From positions 248,001 through 312,000 of the forward strand of contig NZ_BCQP01000004.1 of the NCBI RefSeq assembly GCF_001552135.1: a stretch of DNA of 64,000 bases. The letters run 5' to 3'. This document shows, piece by piece, positions 49,223 to 58,155 of the stretch. A program made the position numbers and the translations under genes. The notes below the pieces were generated by a model. It had not been told where the DNA came from, searched no databases, and saw only the letters and a list, made by a program, of their open reading frames with translations. The DNA is from Actinomadura chibensis NBRC 106107 (GTDB lineage: Bacteria; Actinomycetota; Actinomycetes; Streptosporangiales; Streptosporangiaceae). Each line of letters opens with the position of its first letter. Position 1 is the stretch's first letter.

Positions 49223-50635
49223 TTACGCGGTCTCCGCGAGCGCGTGCAGCGCGGCGGTGAACACGTTCGCCGGGGGCTCGACGAGACCGGCGCCGACCTG
49301 GCCCGTGCCGGGCTCGCGTCCCGCGATGCCGGTGTCGATGACGGGCAGGATCCCGGTGCGGACGACGCGCGTCACGTCCACGCCCACCGGGGTGCCGCGG
49401 AACGACAGCAGCGGGATCTGCAGCACCGGGTGCTCGGCGAGGGTGATCTCGTACATCCGCTGGGTGGCGGCGAGCGCGTCCGGCACCTCGCCGCCGACGA
49501 ACCGGACGATCGCGGGCGCGGCGGCCAGCGCGAACCCGCCCATCCCGGCCGTCTCGGTGATCGCCGAGTCGCCGATGTCGGGGTTGGCGTCGGCCGGGCC
49601 GTAGCCGCCGAGGTAGAGGCCGTCCGGGACGCCCGCCGGGCCGGTGAACCAGCGGTCGCCCGTCCCGGACACCTGGACGCCGAAGTCGGTCCCGTTCCGC
49701 GCCATCGCCACGACCAGGCTGGAGCCCGGCACGTTCCGGGCCGCGTCCGCGCACGCCTTCGCCGCCGCCATGCCCGCGTTCAGGAAGAAGTGGTCGTTGC
49801 CCGCCGCGAACTTCAGCGCCTCGGCGGCGCGTGCGCGCGGCACGTCCTCGGCGGCGAGCAGCGCGGGCGCCAGCTCGCGCAGCAGCAGCGACGTCGCCGC
49901 GCGGTTCCGGTTGTGCAGCTCGTCGCCCATCTGGAGGGCCTGCGCGGCGACCGCCATCAGGTCGAGCGGGCCGCGCCGCCGGACCGCCGCCCGCAGCGCC
50001 GGGCCGAGCACCTCGCCCATCCAGGTCAGCCGCTCGATCACCTCCGGGCCGAACGCCCCGTACCGCAGGACCTTGCCCAGGCCCTCGTTCAGCGAGCAGT
50101 AGGCGGTGCCGCCGTGCTCGGCGTCCTCGACCACCAGCATCCACATGGACGGGCTGACGACCCCCGCCATCGGACCCACCGCCGCGTGCCGGTGGCACGG
50201 CTCCAGCACGGCCGCGCCGCGCCCGAGCTCGCGCTCCGCGCCGCGCGGCGTCTCGGCGATCCCTTCGAGCAGCATCGCGCCGATCAGCGCGCCGCGCATC
50301 GGGCCGGACGCCCGCTCCCACTCCAACGGCGGGCCCGCGTGCAGGAACGTGCCGGTGTCGAGGCCGAGGACGTCCCGCGCCGGGCGGACGTCCACGAGGT
50401 GCGGGCGGGCGGTCACCATCCGCTTCACCGCGCGGGCGTTGGCGTCCGCGTGCCGGGGGTCGCCGAGCACGGCGGCGAGCGCGGCCTCCGTCCCGGCGGG
50501 CGGCGGCCGCCAGTCGACCCGCTCCACCGGGACGGCCTGCTCGGCGAGGGCGTCCGCGAGCACCCCCACCCCGGCGGTCACCACGGCGGGGTCGCGGGAG
50601 AGCAGGCCGCCGAGCCTGTGCCGCTGGTCGGTCAT
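49223..50635 (-). CDS. DUF1116 protein, AllG/YlbE-like oxamate carbamoyltransferase subunit
   Basis: A 470-residue DUF1116 protein, family of E. coli YlbE (AllG). Typical segments are VDWRPPPAGTEAAL, LEPCHRHAAVGPMAGVVSPSM, SLNEGLGKVLRYGA, FAAGNDHFFLNAGMAAAKA and VARNGTDFGVQVSG-like MARNGTDFGVQVSGTGDRW. In E. coli, allFGH (fdrA, ylbE, ylbF) encode oxamate carbamoyltransferase, which splits oxalurate to oxamate and carbamoyl phosphate in allantoin use. Its ATG overlaps the FdrA stop (ATGA). No carbamate kinase is in the window. Confidence 0.85.
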   Translation of the reverse strand: MTDQRHRLGGLLSRDPAVVTAGVGVLADALAEQAVPVERVDWRPPPAGTEAALAAVLGDPRHADANARAVKRMVTARPHLVDVRPARDVLGLDTGTFLHAGPPLEWERASGPMRGALIGAMLLEGIAETPRGAERELGRGAAVLEPCHRHAAVGPMAGVVSPSMWMLVVEDAEHGGTAYCSLNEGLGKVLRYGAFGPEVIERLTWMGEVLGPALRAAVRRRGPLDLMAVAAQALQMGDELHNRNRAATSLLLRELAPALLAAEDVPRARAAEALKFAAGNDHFFLNAGMAAAKACADAARNVPGSSLVVAMARNGTDFGVQVSGTGDRWFTGPAGVPDGLYLGGYGPADANPDIGDSAITETAGMGGFALAAAPAIVRFVGGEVPDALAATQRMYEITLAEHPVLQIPLLSFRGTPVGVDVTRVVRTGILPVIDTGIAGREPGTGQVGAGLVEPPANVFTAALHALAETA

Positions 50636-52092
50636 CCGGCCCTCCCCTCCACCGGCGCGCCGTCGAGCAGGGCGAGGGCGTGCCGGGTCGCCTGGGCGTT
50701 GGAGGCGAACACGTCCGCGCCCGCCTCGCACAGCGCCGCCGCCTGCCGGTCGCGGCCCTGCGGGTCGGCGGGCGTCCCGCACAGCGACACGACGACGGCC
50801 GGCCCGGGACGGTCCGCGACCGCCGCCGCGACCGCCGGGGCGAGCGCGGCGGCCGGGTCGGGCTCGGCACCGTGGCCGAGCACCACGTCCAGCAGCAGGA
50901 CGGCGCATCCGGGGTCGGCCGCCTCCTCCCGCAGCGCCGTGAGCCGCAGCGACGGGTCGATCATCGGGTGGGCGCGGCCGCGGGTGTAGGCGTCGTCGCC
51001 GAAGTCGGTGAACCGGTGGCCGCGGGCCGCGAGGTCCCAGCCGAGGGCGTCCCGGGCGATCGCCTCCGCCTCGTCGCGGAGCGTCCCGCCGACGAACAGA
51101 CCGCGCAGCGACGATCCCCGCGCGGGCCCCGGGCGCCGGGGCGGGAGCCAGCGCGGCCACTCCGGGACCGTCCGGCCGAGCGCCTTCAGCACCTTCTCCG
51201 CCGCGCGGGTCAGGTCGTCCTCGCCGGGGACGGGCAGCGCGAACGACACCGGCGTGTCGAGCCGCCGCGCCGCCTCCCGGATCAGGTCCGCGACCTGCGG
51301 CGCGGGCGGCTTGGACACGAGGACGATCAGCTCGGTGCCGGGGTCGGCGTCCAGGGCCGCGAGCGCGGACAGCGCGGACCGCCCGCTCACCTCCGGCGAC
51401 AGGTCCCGGCCGCCGACGCCGAGGACGTGGCTCACGCCCACGCCGGCCGCGTCGAGCAGGCACATGAGCTGCTGCGCGCCCGTCCCGGACGCGGCGACGA
51501 CCCCGACCGGGCCGGGGCGCACCGCGTTCGCGAAGCCGAGGCCCGCGCCGCCGATCACCGCCGTCCCGCAGTCCGGGCCCATCACGATCAGGCCGCGCCG
51601 CGCCGCCGCCTCCTTCAGCGCGATCTCCTGGGCGAGCGGCACGTTGTCGCTGAAGACCATCACGTTGAGGCCCGCGTCGAGCGCGTCCATGGCCTCGGGG
51701 AACACGTGCGGGCCCGGCACCGACACGAGCGCGACGGTCGCGTCCGCGCGCCGCGCCGCCGAGCCGGTCGTCCGGGGCGGCGCCGCCGTGCCGGGGGCGG
51801 CGGGGGCGGCGGACGTCTCGCTCAGCAGGCCGTCGAGCGCCTCGCGCACCCCGTCCAGCGCCCCGTCCAGGTCCCCGTCCCGGACCCGGACGGCCACCAC
51901 CAGGTCGTCGGGGCCCGCGCCGTCCGGGACGTCGAAGCCCATCCGCGCGAACATCTCCCGGTTGAGCCCGGTGCCCATCGCGACCATCGCGGCGGCCACA
52001 TCCGGCCGCTCGGACAGCGCCCGGCTCACCCGCATCAGCGTCACCGAGTCGTGGTAGCTCCCCCGCCGCACCTCGACCCAGTCGTCGCTCAT
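50632..52092 (-). CDS. fdrA: FdrA (AllF) protein, succinyl-CoA synthetase-like subunit
   Basis: A 486-residue FdrA. It has a CoA-ligase-like Rossmann domain (NVMVFSDNVPLAQEIALKE, GLIVMGPDCGTAVIGG, GVVAASGTGAQQLMCLLD, GVSHVLGVGGRDLS) and a C-terminal second domain. A disordered Ala/Pro/Thr linker lies near 92-113. It forms the AllFGH oxamate carbamoyltransferase with its neighbours. ATG start follows a GC-rich element related to the 53/54-bp repeats. Confidence 0.88.
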   Translation of the reverse strand: MSDDWVEVRRGSYHDSVTLMRVSRALSERPDVAAAMVAMGTGLNREMFARMGFDVPDGAGPDDLVVAVRVRDGDLDGALDGVREALDGLLSETSAAPAAPGTAAPPRTTGSAARRADATVALVSVPGPHVFPEAMDALDAGLNVMVFSDNVPLAQEIALKEAAARRGLIVMGPDCGTAVIGGAGLGFANAVRPGPVGVVAASGTGAQQLMCLLDAAGVGVSHVLGVGGRDLSPEVSGRSALSALAALDADPGTELIVLVSKPPAPQVADLIREAARRLDTPVSFALPVPGEDDLTRAAEKVLKALGRTVPEWPRWLPPRRPGPARGSSLRGLFVGGTLRDEAEAIARDALGWDLAARGHRFTDFGDDAYTRGRAHPMIDPSLRLTALREEAADPGCAVLLLDVVLGHGAEPDPAAALAPAVAAAVADRPGPAVVVSLCGTPADPQGRDRQAAALCEAGADVFASNAQATRHALALLDGAPVEGRAG

Positions 52093-52145
52093 GCCGCCCT
52101 CCGGCGGGGGGCGACGCCCCGCGCCCTCCGGTCCGCTCCGCTCAT
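52083..52145 (-). repeat. Diverged single copy of the hairpin/start-codon repeat
   Basis: The 47-base gap between the DUF2877 stop and the fdrA start, read on the minus strand, begins ATGAGCGGAGCGGACCGG, runs through a G/C hairpin (GCGGGG..CCCCGC) and ends at the true start ATGAGCGACGAC. Its layout and about four fifths of its bases match the tandem units at 49021-49194. The first ATGA overlaps the preceding stop codon, as if it had once been the coupled start. Confidence 0.7.
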
Positions 52146-53131
52146 GCGGTCACCCTGGGGGCGTTCTGCACCACCGCAGGGGAGACGAGGGCGAGGGCGG
52201 CGCGGCAGCCCGCGAGGACGCCGTGCGCCAGGTCGGCGCCGGAGGTGTGCCCGACCGCGAGCAGCCGCCGGACGGCCGCCCCCGGCGGCTCGTGCCCGGC
52301 GACGCAGCGCAGCACGGCCGCGACCTCCGCGCCCGCGCCGCCCGCCGCCGCGCAGTGCAGCAGCGTCGCGGCGAGCGCGGTCGTGCGGGTGCCCGCGTCC
52401 GCGGTGACGGCCGCGCCGAGCCAGTCGGCCAGCCATACGCCCGTTCTGCAATGTCTGACGGCGCCGCCGACCAGGCGCAGCGACACGAGCAGGCCGCACA
52501 GGATGTCGTCGCCGCTCGGCGTGAGGCCGGGGCCGAGGCCGACGATCCGCTCCGCCGCCTCCACCGCGCCCGCGAGGTCGCCCGCGGCGCAGCACGCGGC
52601 GAGGACGTCCGGGTCGGGGTGGCCGGACAGGCCGCCGCCCGTCATGCCCGCGTCGGCGAACGCGGCCTCCAGCGTCCGGACGCCGTGCCCGAGCGCGGCG
52701 GGCTGCAGCACCCCGAGCGCCGGCGCCGGGTCCCACCAGCGGCGGACCCGGACCTGCAGCGGACCGGCCTCCACCCGCCCGTCGCCCACCCACGCCTCGG
52801 CGCCCTCCCGGACCGACCGGAACGGCTGCTCGCGGCGCGTCGCGACGACCACCACCGAGTTCGGCAGCCGGTGCGCGTCCGACGCGACGACGGCGAGCAC
52901 GCGCGGCTCGGGCCCGCCCCGCATCTCCACGTACAGCGCGGAGGGGAACACGGCGATGACCCGCCCGGCCCGGCGCGGCGGGTCGAGCAGCGGACGCAGC
53001 GCGAGGCTCGCGGCCCCGGCCGCGGGCGGCCGCCCGCCGCCCGACCTGGCCGGACTCTGGTGCGGGGACGTCCCCCCGCGCGCCCCCGGACGGACCGGAA
53101 GCGGGATCGGGTCGCGGACGACGGCAGTCAC
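52142..53131 (-). CDS. DUF2877 protein, AllH/YlbF-like oxamate carbamoyltransferase subunit
   Basis: A 329-residue DUF2877 protein, family of E. coli YlbF (AllH). The family signature GLGPGLTPSGDDILCGLL is clear near 180-197, followed by TRTTALAATLLHCAAAGGAG. First gene of the minus-strand all-type operon. The GTG start has an excellent GGGAGG 4 bases upstream. The N-terminal 40 residues are Pro/Gly/Ala-rich. It completes the FdrA-DUF1116-DUF2877 trio. Confidence 0.85.
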   Translation of the reverse strand: MTAVVRDPIPLPVRPGARGGTSPHQSPARSGGGRPPAAGAASLALRPLLDPPRRAGRVIAVFPSALYVEMRGGPEPRVLAVVASDAHRLPNSVVVVATRREQPFRSVREGAEAWVGDGRVEAGPLQVRVRRWWDPAPALGVLQPAALGHGVRTLEAAFADAGMTGGGLSGHPDPDVLAACCAAGDLAGAVEAAERIVGLGPGLTPSGDDILCGLLVSLRLVGGAVRHCRTGVWLADWLGAAVTADAGTRTTALAATLLHCAAAGGAGAEVAAVLRCVAGHEPPGAAVRRLLAVGHTSGADLAHGVLAGCRAALALVSPAVVQNAPRVTA

Positions 53132-53343
53132 GGATCCTCCCGAGACCGGTGTCGGCTGCCGTCCGGCGCACGGGCGGCCCGGCCTCTGCGGAGACCGTAG
53201 AACGGGCTCCGCACCGGACGTATGGGGAAAGCTGCCAAGGATGGTTGTCATCGTTCGTCTTTGTTGTCAGTGTTGATCAGGAACCGGTAGCGATCACGCC
53301 AAAACGGGCGATGTACGCACCAAAAGGCGAGGTGACCCCTGGC
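53132..53343. promoter_or_regulatory. Divergent regulatory region between the all-type operon and pucR
   Basis: Two TTGTCA hexamers lie 19 bases apart (53245-53250 and 53264-53269) in a locally AT-richer patch. They could be a repeated regulator half-site or a -35 element for pucR. No exact match to a known PucR box. Confidence 0.35.
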
Positions 53344-55107
53344 ATGAGTTACACCACCGCGGACCCGGGCCCACCGGCCCTCAGGCTCGCAAGCACCGGA
53401 ACACTGACCTACGGCCTCTCGGTCGGGGAGGTCCTCGGCGTCAGCACCCTGAACGGCGCCCGCCTCATCGCCGGCCGGGCCGGGCTGGAGCGCGTCGTCC
53501 AGCGGCTCAACGTGATGGAGGTCCCCGACATCCTGTCGTGGGTGAAGCCGAACGAACTGCTCCTGACCACCGGCTACCCCCTCCGCAACACGCCCCAGTC
53601 GCTCGACAACCTGGTCGCCGACCTGGACGAGCGCGGGCTCGCGGCCCTCGCCATCAAGCTCGGCCGCTACCTCGACTCGCTCCCCGCCGAGATGATCGCG
53701 CAGGCCGACCGCCGCGGCTTCCCCCTGATCCTGCTCCCGAACGACGTCGGCTTCGACGACATCCTGAACCAGGTCCTGACCGACATCCTGAACCGGCAGG
53801 CGTCCGTGCTCGCCCGCACCGAGGAGGTGCACCGCGCGCTCGTGCAGATCGTCCTGTGCGGCGGCGGGCTCCAGGAGGTCGTGGACGAGGTCGCGACCCT
53901 CCTCGACGTCGCCGTCGTCGTCCTGGACGGCGAGCAGCGCGTCCTCGCGGGCGCGGGCCCGGACGAGCACGTCCAGGCGATGCGCGCGTTCGACGCCGGA
54001 CGGCACGCCGCGTGCGGCCGGGGCGGCTGCGGCATCATCGGCGCGCACGGCACCGGCGACCACCTGGTCGTCCCCGTGATGGCGGGCGGCTTCGACCACG
54101 GCCGGATCATCGCCTTCAGCCCCGGCGGCACGCTGCGCGGCACCGACCTCGGCATCCTGGAGCGGGCCGCGACCGTCGCCGCGCTCGTGGTGACGAAGCA
54201 GCAGGCCGTCGCCGCCGTAGAGAGCAAGTACCGCGCCGACTTCCTGCGCGACATCCTCGCCGGGCGGGCGGGCGACGACGACCGGGTCGTCGCGCACTGC
54301 GACGGGTTCGGCTGGGACCTCGACCGTCCCGTCATGGTGATCGTCGCCGAGCTGGACGGCCGCCCGCGCGGCGGCGGCCCCGCCGCCGAGCCGGACGCCA
54401 AGAACCGCGCGAAGCCGCCCGACCCGGACGCGGCGCGCGGCGGGCGCGGCGCCGAGGAGCGCTCCGCGCAGGAGCGGCTCGCCGCCGCCTGGACGACGGC
54501 CGTCCGCCGGCACGACCGGGGCGCGGCCGTCGCGAGCTTCGCGCACGAGGTCGTCGCGGTGGTCGGCGCGGAGGGCGACGACCCCGCCGAGCTGACCGCG
54601 GGGCCGGTGCAGGCGATGCTGAAGGAGGCGTCGTCGATCTTCGCCGAGCACCTGCCGGTGCGGCGGACGTTCTCCACCGGCGTCAGCCGGACGGTGACGT
54701 CCCCGGCCGCGCTGCCCGAGGCGTACGAGCAGGCCGTGAAGGCCGTGCGGGTCGGGCGGCAGCTCAACGGCACCGGCGCGCGGGCGCACTTCGACCAGCT
54801 CGGCGTGTACCGGCTGCTGAGCCTCGTGTCCGACCCGGAGGAGCTGCACGCCTTCGTCCGGGAGACGCTCGGCGACCTCGCCGCCGACGACGAGCCGGAG
54901 CTGGTCGACCTGCGCCGCACCCTCCAGGTGCTGCTGGAGACCAACCTCAACGTCGCCGAGACGGCCCGCAGGCTCCACTTCCACTACAACACGCTCCGCT
55001 ACCGCATCGGGAAGCTGGAACGGATGCTCGGCGCGTTCACCGAGGACGCGCATCTCCGGCTCAACCTCACCCTCGCCCTTCACGTGCTGCGCATGCGCGG
55101 TATCTGA
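53344..55107 (+). CDS. PucR-family transcriptional regulator
   Basis: A 587-residue regulator. An N-terminal PucR domain (TLNGARLIAGRAGLERVVQRLNVMEVPDIL, quoted in part: GRAGLERVVQRLNVMEVPD), a central GGDEF-like/CdaR region with a Pro/Ala/Arg-rich insertion near 345-380, and a C-terminal helix-turn-helix (ETNLNVAETARRLHFHYNTL). PucR in Bacillus controls purine catabolism. Divergent from the all-type operon and upstream of permease and molybdenum hydroxylase genes, it is the natural regulator of the region. Effector unknown. Confidence 0.9.
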   Translation: MSYTTADPGPPALRLASTGTLTYGLSVGEVLGVSTLNGARLIAGRAGLERVVQRLNVMEVPDILSWVKPNELLLTTGYPLRNTPQSLDNLVADLDERGLAALAIKLGRYLDSLPAEMIAQADRRGFPLILLPNDVGFDDILNQVLTDILNRQASVLARTEEVHRALVQIVLCGGGLQEVVDEVATLLDVAVVVLDGEQRVLAGAGPDEHVQAMRAFDAGRHAACGRGGCGIIGAHGTGDHLVVPVMAGGFDHGRIIAFSPGGTLRGTDLGILERAATVAALVVTKQQAVAAVESKYRADFLRDILAGRAGDDDRVVAHCDGFGWDLDRPVMVIVAELDGRPRGGGPAAEPDAKNRAKPPDPDAARGGRGAEERSAQERLAAAWTTAVRRHDRGAAVASFAHEVVAVVGAEGDDPAELTAGPVQAMLKEASSIFAEHLPVRRTFSTGVSRTVTSPAALPEAYEQAVKAVRVGRQLNGTGARAHFDQLGVYRLLSLVSDPEELHAFVRETLGDLAADDEPELVDLRRTLQVLLETNLNVAETARRLHFHYNTLRYRIGKLERMLGAFTEDAHLRLNLTLALHVLRMRGI

Positions 55108-55147
55108 GCGTGGCACCGAGGGTAGTGTCACCGTCACGGCGCTCCCA

Positions 55148-55172
55148 GGGGGGCGCGCCGGGCGCGCCTCCC
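55148..55172 (+). terminator. Terminator hairpin after pucR
   Basis: An 11-bp stem with one G:T pair around a 3-base loop (GGGG-GGCGCGC-CGG-GCGCGCC-TCCC), 40 bases after the stop codon. Confidence 0.55.
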
Positions 55173-55245
55173 GCGTCTCACACGGGCCGGTCCTCCCAAT
55201 CCTGGAGGCGGGCTTTGGCAACAGTCGCCGATGCCCGTCCACCTG

Positions 55246-55257
55246 GGTAGATCTACC
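55246..55257. promoter_or_regulatory. 12-bp palindrome upstream of the permease gene
   Basis: GGTAGATCTACC is a perfect palindrome 64 bases before the permease ATG, in a gap that should hold the promoter of the permease-hydroxylase operon. Confidence 0.45.
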
Positions 55258-55321
55258 TTGCCCGCAGGCCCGCGCCGGGTGGGGCGGGCCGGGTGAGCAG
55301 GGCGGCTGGGCGGGAGGCCCG

Positions 55322-56779
55322 ATGATGATCGGCTGGAGGCTGCACGGCGACGGGCGCACCCCGCCGCCGGGCGAGGTGGTCGGACCGGACGAGCGGCTGT
55401 CGTGGCCGCGCACCGCGGGCATCGGCGCGCAGCACGTGGTGGCGATGTTCGGCGCGACCTTCGTGTTCCCGGTCGTGATGGGCCTCGACCCGAACCTGGC
55501 GATCATGATGTCCGGGGTCGCGACGCTGCTGTTCCTGCTGATCGTCGGCGGCCGGGTGCCGAGCTACCTCGGCACCAGCGCGTCGTTCGTCGGCGCGGTC
55601 GCGGCGATCCGCGCGGCGGGCGGCGACAGCGCCACCGTGACCGGCGCGATCCTCGTCGCGGGCGCGGTGCTCGCGCTCGTCGGCGTGCTGATCCACTTCG
55701 CGGGCGGGGAGGTCGTCCACCGGGTGTTCCCGCCGGTCGTGACCGGCGCGGTCGTGATGCTGATCGGCTTCAACCTGGCGCCGGTCGTCGCGAACGTGTA
55801 CTGGCCGCAGGACCAGTGGGTCGCGCTCGCGACGCTCGGGTTCGCGGTGTTCTGCACGGTGCTGCTGCGCGGCTTCTGGGCCCGGATCGCGGTGCTGCTC
55901 GCCCTCGTCTTCGGCTACCTGCTCTCGTGGCTTCTCGACAACACGGCGGGCAAGGTCACTTCCGTGCTGCCGGGGCAGAACCTCCTGGACGCGTCCGGCA
56001 AGGCCTGCCACGCCGAGGGCCCGTACTGCGTCGCGACGGCGTTCCCGCACGACCGCGTCAGCGTCGCGGGCGTGAAGGCCGCCGACTGGTTCGGGTTCCC
56101 GGGCCTGCACGCGCCCGACTTCAAGACCTCGGCGATCCTGCTGGCGCTGCCCCCGGTGATCGCGCTCATCGCGGAGAACACCGGGCACGTGAAGGCGGTC
56201 GCCGCGATGACCGGCGCGGACCTCGACCCGGTCCTCGGCCGCGCCGTCGCCGCGGACGGCGTCGGCACCGCGCTCGCCGCCGCCGTCGGCGGCTCGCCCA
56301 CCACCACCTACGCCGAGAACATCGGCGTCATGGCCGCCACCCGGATCTACTCGACGGCCGCCTACCTGGTCGCCGCCGGCGTCGCGATCCTGTTCGGGCT
56401 GTGCCCGAAGTTCGGCGCGCTCGTCGCGGCGACGCCGGGCGGGGTGCTCGGCGGGATCACCGTCGTCCTGTACGGGATGATCGGGCTGCTCGGCGCGAAG
56501 ATCTGGATCGAGAACCGGGTCGACTTCGCCGACCCCGTCAACCTCGTCCCGGTCGCGGCCGGGATCGTCCTCGCGATCGGGGACGTCACCCTGAAGATCA
56601 CCGACGACTTCCCGCTGCAGGGCATCGCGCTCGGCACCATCGCCGTCCTCCTCGGGTACCACGTGCTGAACGCGGTGCGCGGGCCGGACGGCTCGGGCGG
56701 CGGCGTGATCGCGCCCGGCGAGCGGGAGATCGGTGGACCGGTCCGCCCCTCGGGCGCGTCCGGGGCCGGCGCGGGCTGA
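55322..56779 (+). CDS. NCS2 nucleobase permease, UraA/RutG type
   Basis: A 485-residue transporter with about 14 hydrophobic segments. The NCS2 signatures IAENTGHV and GGSPTTTYAENIGVMAATRIYS (in part) match UraA/RutG uracil-type permeases more than PbuX/UapA xanthine permeases. RutG-type members can also carry xanthine. It heads the operon of the molybdenum hydroxylase, so it likely imports that enzyme's substrate. GGAGG lies upstream of the ATG at 55322; a second ATG follows directly. Confidence 0.9.
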   Translation: MMIGWRLHGDGRTPPPGEVVGPDERLSWPRTAGIGAQHVVAMFGATFVFPVVMGLDPNLAIMMSGVATLLFLLIVGGRVPSYLGTSASFVGAVAAIRAAGGDSATVTGAILVAGAVLALVGVLIHFAGGEVVHRVFPPVVTGAVVMLIGFNLAPVVANVYWPQDQWVALATLGFAVFCTVLLRGFWARIAVLLALVFGYLLSWLLDNTAGKVTSVLPGQNLLDASGKACHAEGPYCVATAFPHDRVSVAGVKAADWFGFPGLHAPDFKTSAILLALPPVIALIAENTGHVKAVAAMTGADLDPVLGRAVAADGVGTALAAAVGGSPTTTYAENIGVMAATRIYSTAAYLVAAGVAILFGLCPKFGALVAATPGGVLGGITVVLYGMIGLLGAKIWIENRVDFADPVNLVPVAAGIVLAIGDVTLKITDDFPLQGIALGTIAVLLGYHVLNAVRGPDGSGGGVIAPGEREIGGPVRPSGASGAGAG

Positions 56780-56791
56780 CGGGAGGACGCG

Positions 56792-57655
56792 ATGAAGCCG
56801 CCGCCGTTCGGGTACCACGCCCCGCGCACCGTGGCCGAGGCGCTCGACGCGCTCGCCGCGGCGCCGTCGGGGAAGGTGCTCGCGGGCGGGCAGAGCCTCG
56901 TCCCGCTGCTGAACATGCGGCTGGCCGCGCCGTCCGACCTGGTGGACGTCAACCGGATCGCCGAGCTCGACACGCTGCGCGCCGGGGCCGACGGCGTCCG
57001 CGTCGGCGCGCTCGCCCGGCACGCGCGGGTGGAGCGGTCGGCGGAGGCGGCGGCCGCGCAGCCGCTGCTCGGGCAGGCGCTCCGGCACGTCGCGCACCCG
57101 GTGATCCGCAACCGGGGCACGGTCGTCGGGAGCCTCGCGCACGCCGACCCGGCCGCCGAGCTGCCCGCCGTGCTGGCCGTCCTCGGCGGGACGGTCGAGG
57201 CCGCGTCCGTCCGGGGGAGGCGGACGATCCCGGCGGCGGAGCTGTTCGCCGGGCCGCTCGAGTCCTCGCTCGACCCCGGCGAGCTGGCGGTCTCCGCGTT
57301 CTTCCCGGCCCTGCCGCCCCGCACCGGCACCGCGTTCTTCGAGACGGCGCGGCGGCACGGCGACTACGCGCTCGCGGGCGTCGCCGCCGTCGTCACGCTC
57401 GACGAGGACCTGCGCGTCTCCGCCGCCCGCGCCGGGTACCTGGGCGTGTCCGCGACGCCGCTCGTCCTGGACCTGGCCGGGGCGGCCGGGCCGGGCGGCG
57501 ACTGGGCGGCGGCCGCCGCGCACGTCCGCGAGCGCGTCGACCCGGAGGCCGACATCCACGCGGGCGCCGCCTACCGGCGCCACCTGACCGGCGTGCTCAC
57601 CGAGCGCGCCTGCGCGGCGGCGGCGGACGCCGCGCGGCGGAAGGCGGGGGAGTGA
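56792..57655 (+). CDS. Molybdenum hydroxylase FAD-binding subunit (CoxM/XdhB-like)
   Basis: A 287-residue medium subunit. FAD motifs AGGQSLVPLLNMR (about 30-42) and TVVGSLAHADPAAELP (about 110-125) and the C-terminal CO_deh_flav domain are present. It takes electrons from the iron-sulfur subunit. ATG start 12 bases after the permease. Its stop shares a base with the next ATG (TGATG). Confidence 0.92.
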   Translation: MKPPPFGYHAPRTVAEALDALAAAPSGKVLAGGQSLVPLLNMRLAAPSDLVDVNRIAELDTLRAGADGVRVGALARHARVERSAEAAAAQPLLGQALRHVAHPVIRNRGTVVGSLAHADPAAELPAVLAVLGGTVEAASVRGRRTIPAAELFAGPLESSLDPGELAVSAFFPALPPRTGTAFFETARRHGDYALAGVAAVVTLDEDLRVSAARAGYLGVSATPLVLDLAGAAGPGGDWAAAAAHVRERVDPEADIHAGAAYRRHLTGVLTERACAAAADAARRKAGE

Positions 57656-58152
57656 TGGAGGAGCGGTTCGAGGTGGAGCTGACCGTCAACGGGGCGCCGC
57701 GCACGGCGAGCGTCCCGGCGCGGCGGCTGCTGTCGGACTTCCTCCGGCACGACCTCGGCCTCACCGGCACGCACGTCGGCTGCGAGCACGGCGTCTGCGG
57801 GTGCTGCACCGTCCTGCTGGACGGCGACCCGGTGCGCTCGTGCCTGATGCTCGCCGTCACCGCCGCCGGGCACGAGGTCACCACCGTCGAGGGGCTCGCC
57901 GCGCCGGACGGGACGCCGTCCCCGGTGCAGCGCGCGTTCCGCGAGTGCCACGGCCTCCAGTGCGGGTTCTGCACGCCGGGGTTCCTCTGCACGGTCACGG
58001 CGCTGCTGCGGGAGAACCCGCGGCCGAGCCGGGACCAGGTGCTCGAAGGGATCTCCGGCAACCTGTGCCGCTGCACCGGGTACCAGAACATCGTGGCGTC
58101 GGTGCACCGCGCCGCCGACCTGCTCAGCGAGTCGGCCGAACCAGGGGAGTGA
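57655..58152 (+). CDS. Molybdenum hydroxylase [2Fe-2S] subunit (CoxS-like)
   Basis: A 165-residue small subunit with both clusters: the plant-ferredoxin type CEHGVCGCC plus a distal Cys, and the alpha-helical type CGFCTPGF with CRCTGY. It carries electrons from the Mo site to FAD. Normal length and all cysteines present. Confidence 0.95.
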   Translation: MEERFEVELTVNGAPRTASVPARRLLSDFLRHDLGLTGTHVGCEHGVCGCCTVLLDGDPVRSCLMLAVTAAGHEVTTVEGLAAPDGTPSPVQRAFRECHGLQCGFCTPGFLCTVTALLRENPRPSRDQVLEGISGNLCRCTGYQNIVASVHRAADLLSESAEPGE

Positions 58153-58155
58153 CCG

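Noticed and set aside
55322..56779. Dedicated xanthine permease (PbuX/UapA type)
   Set aside because: The signature TTTYAENIGVMAATR is that of the UraA/RutG branch; xanthine transport remains possible.
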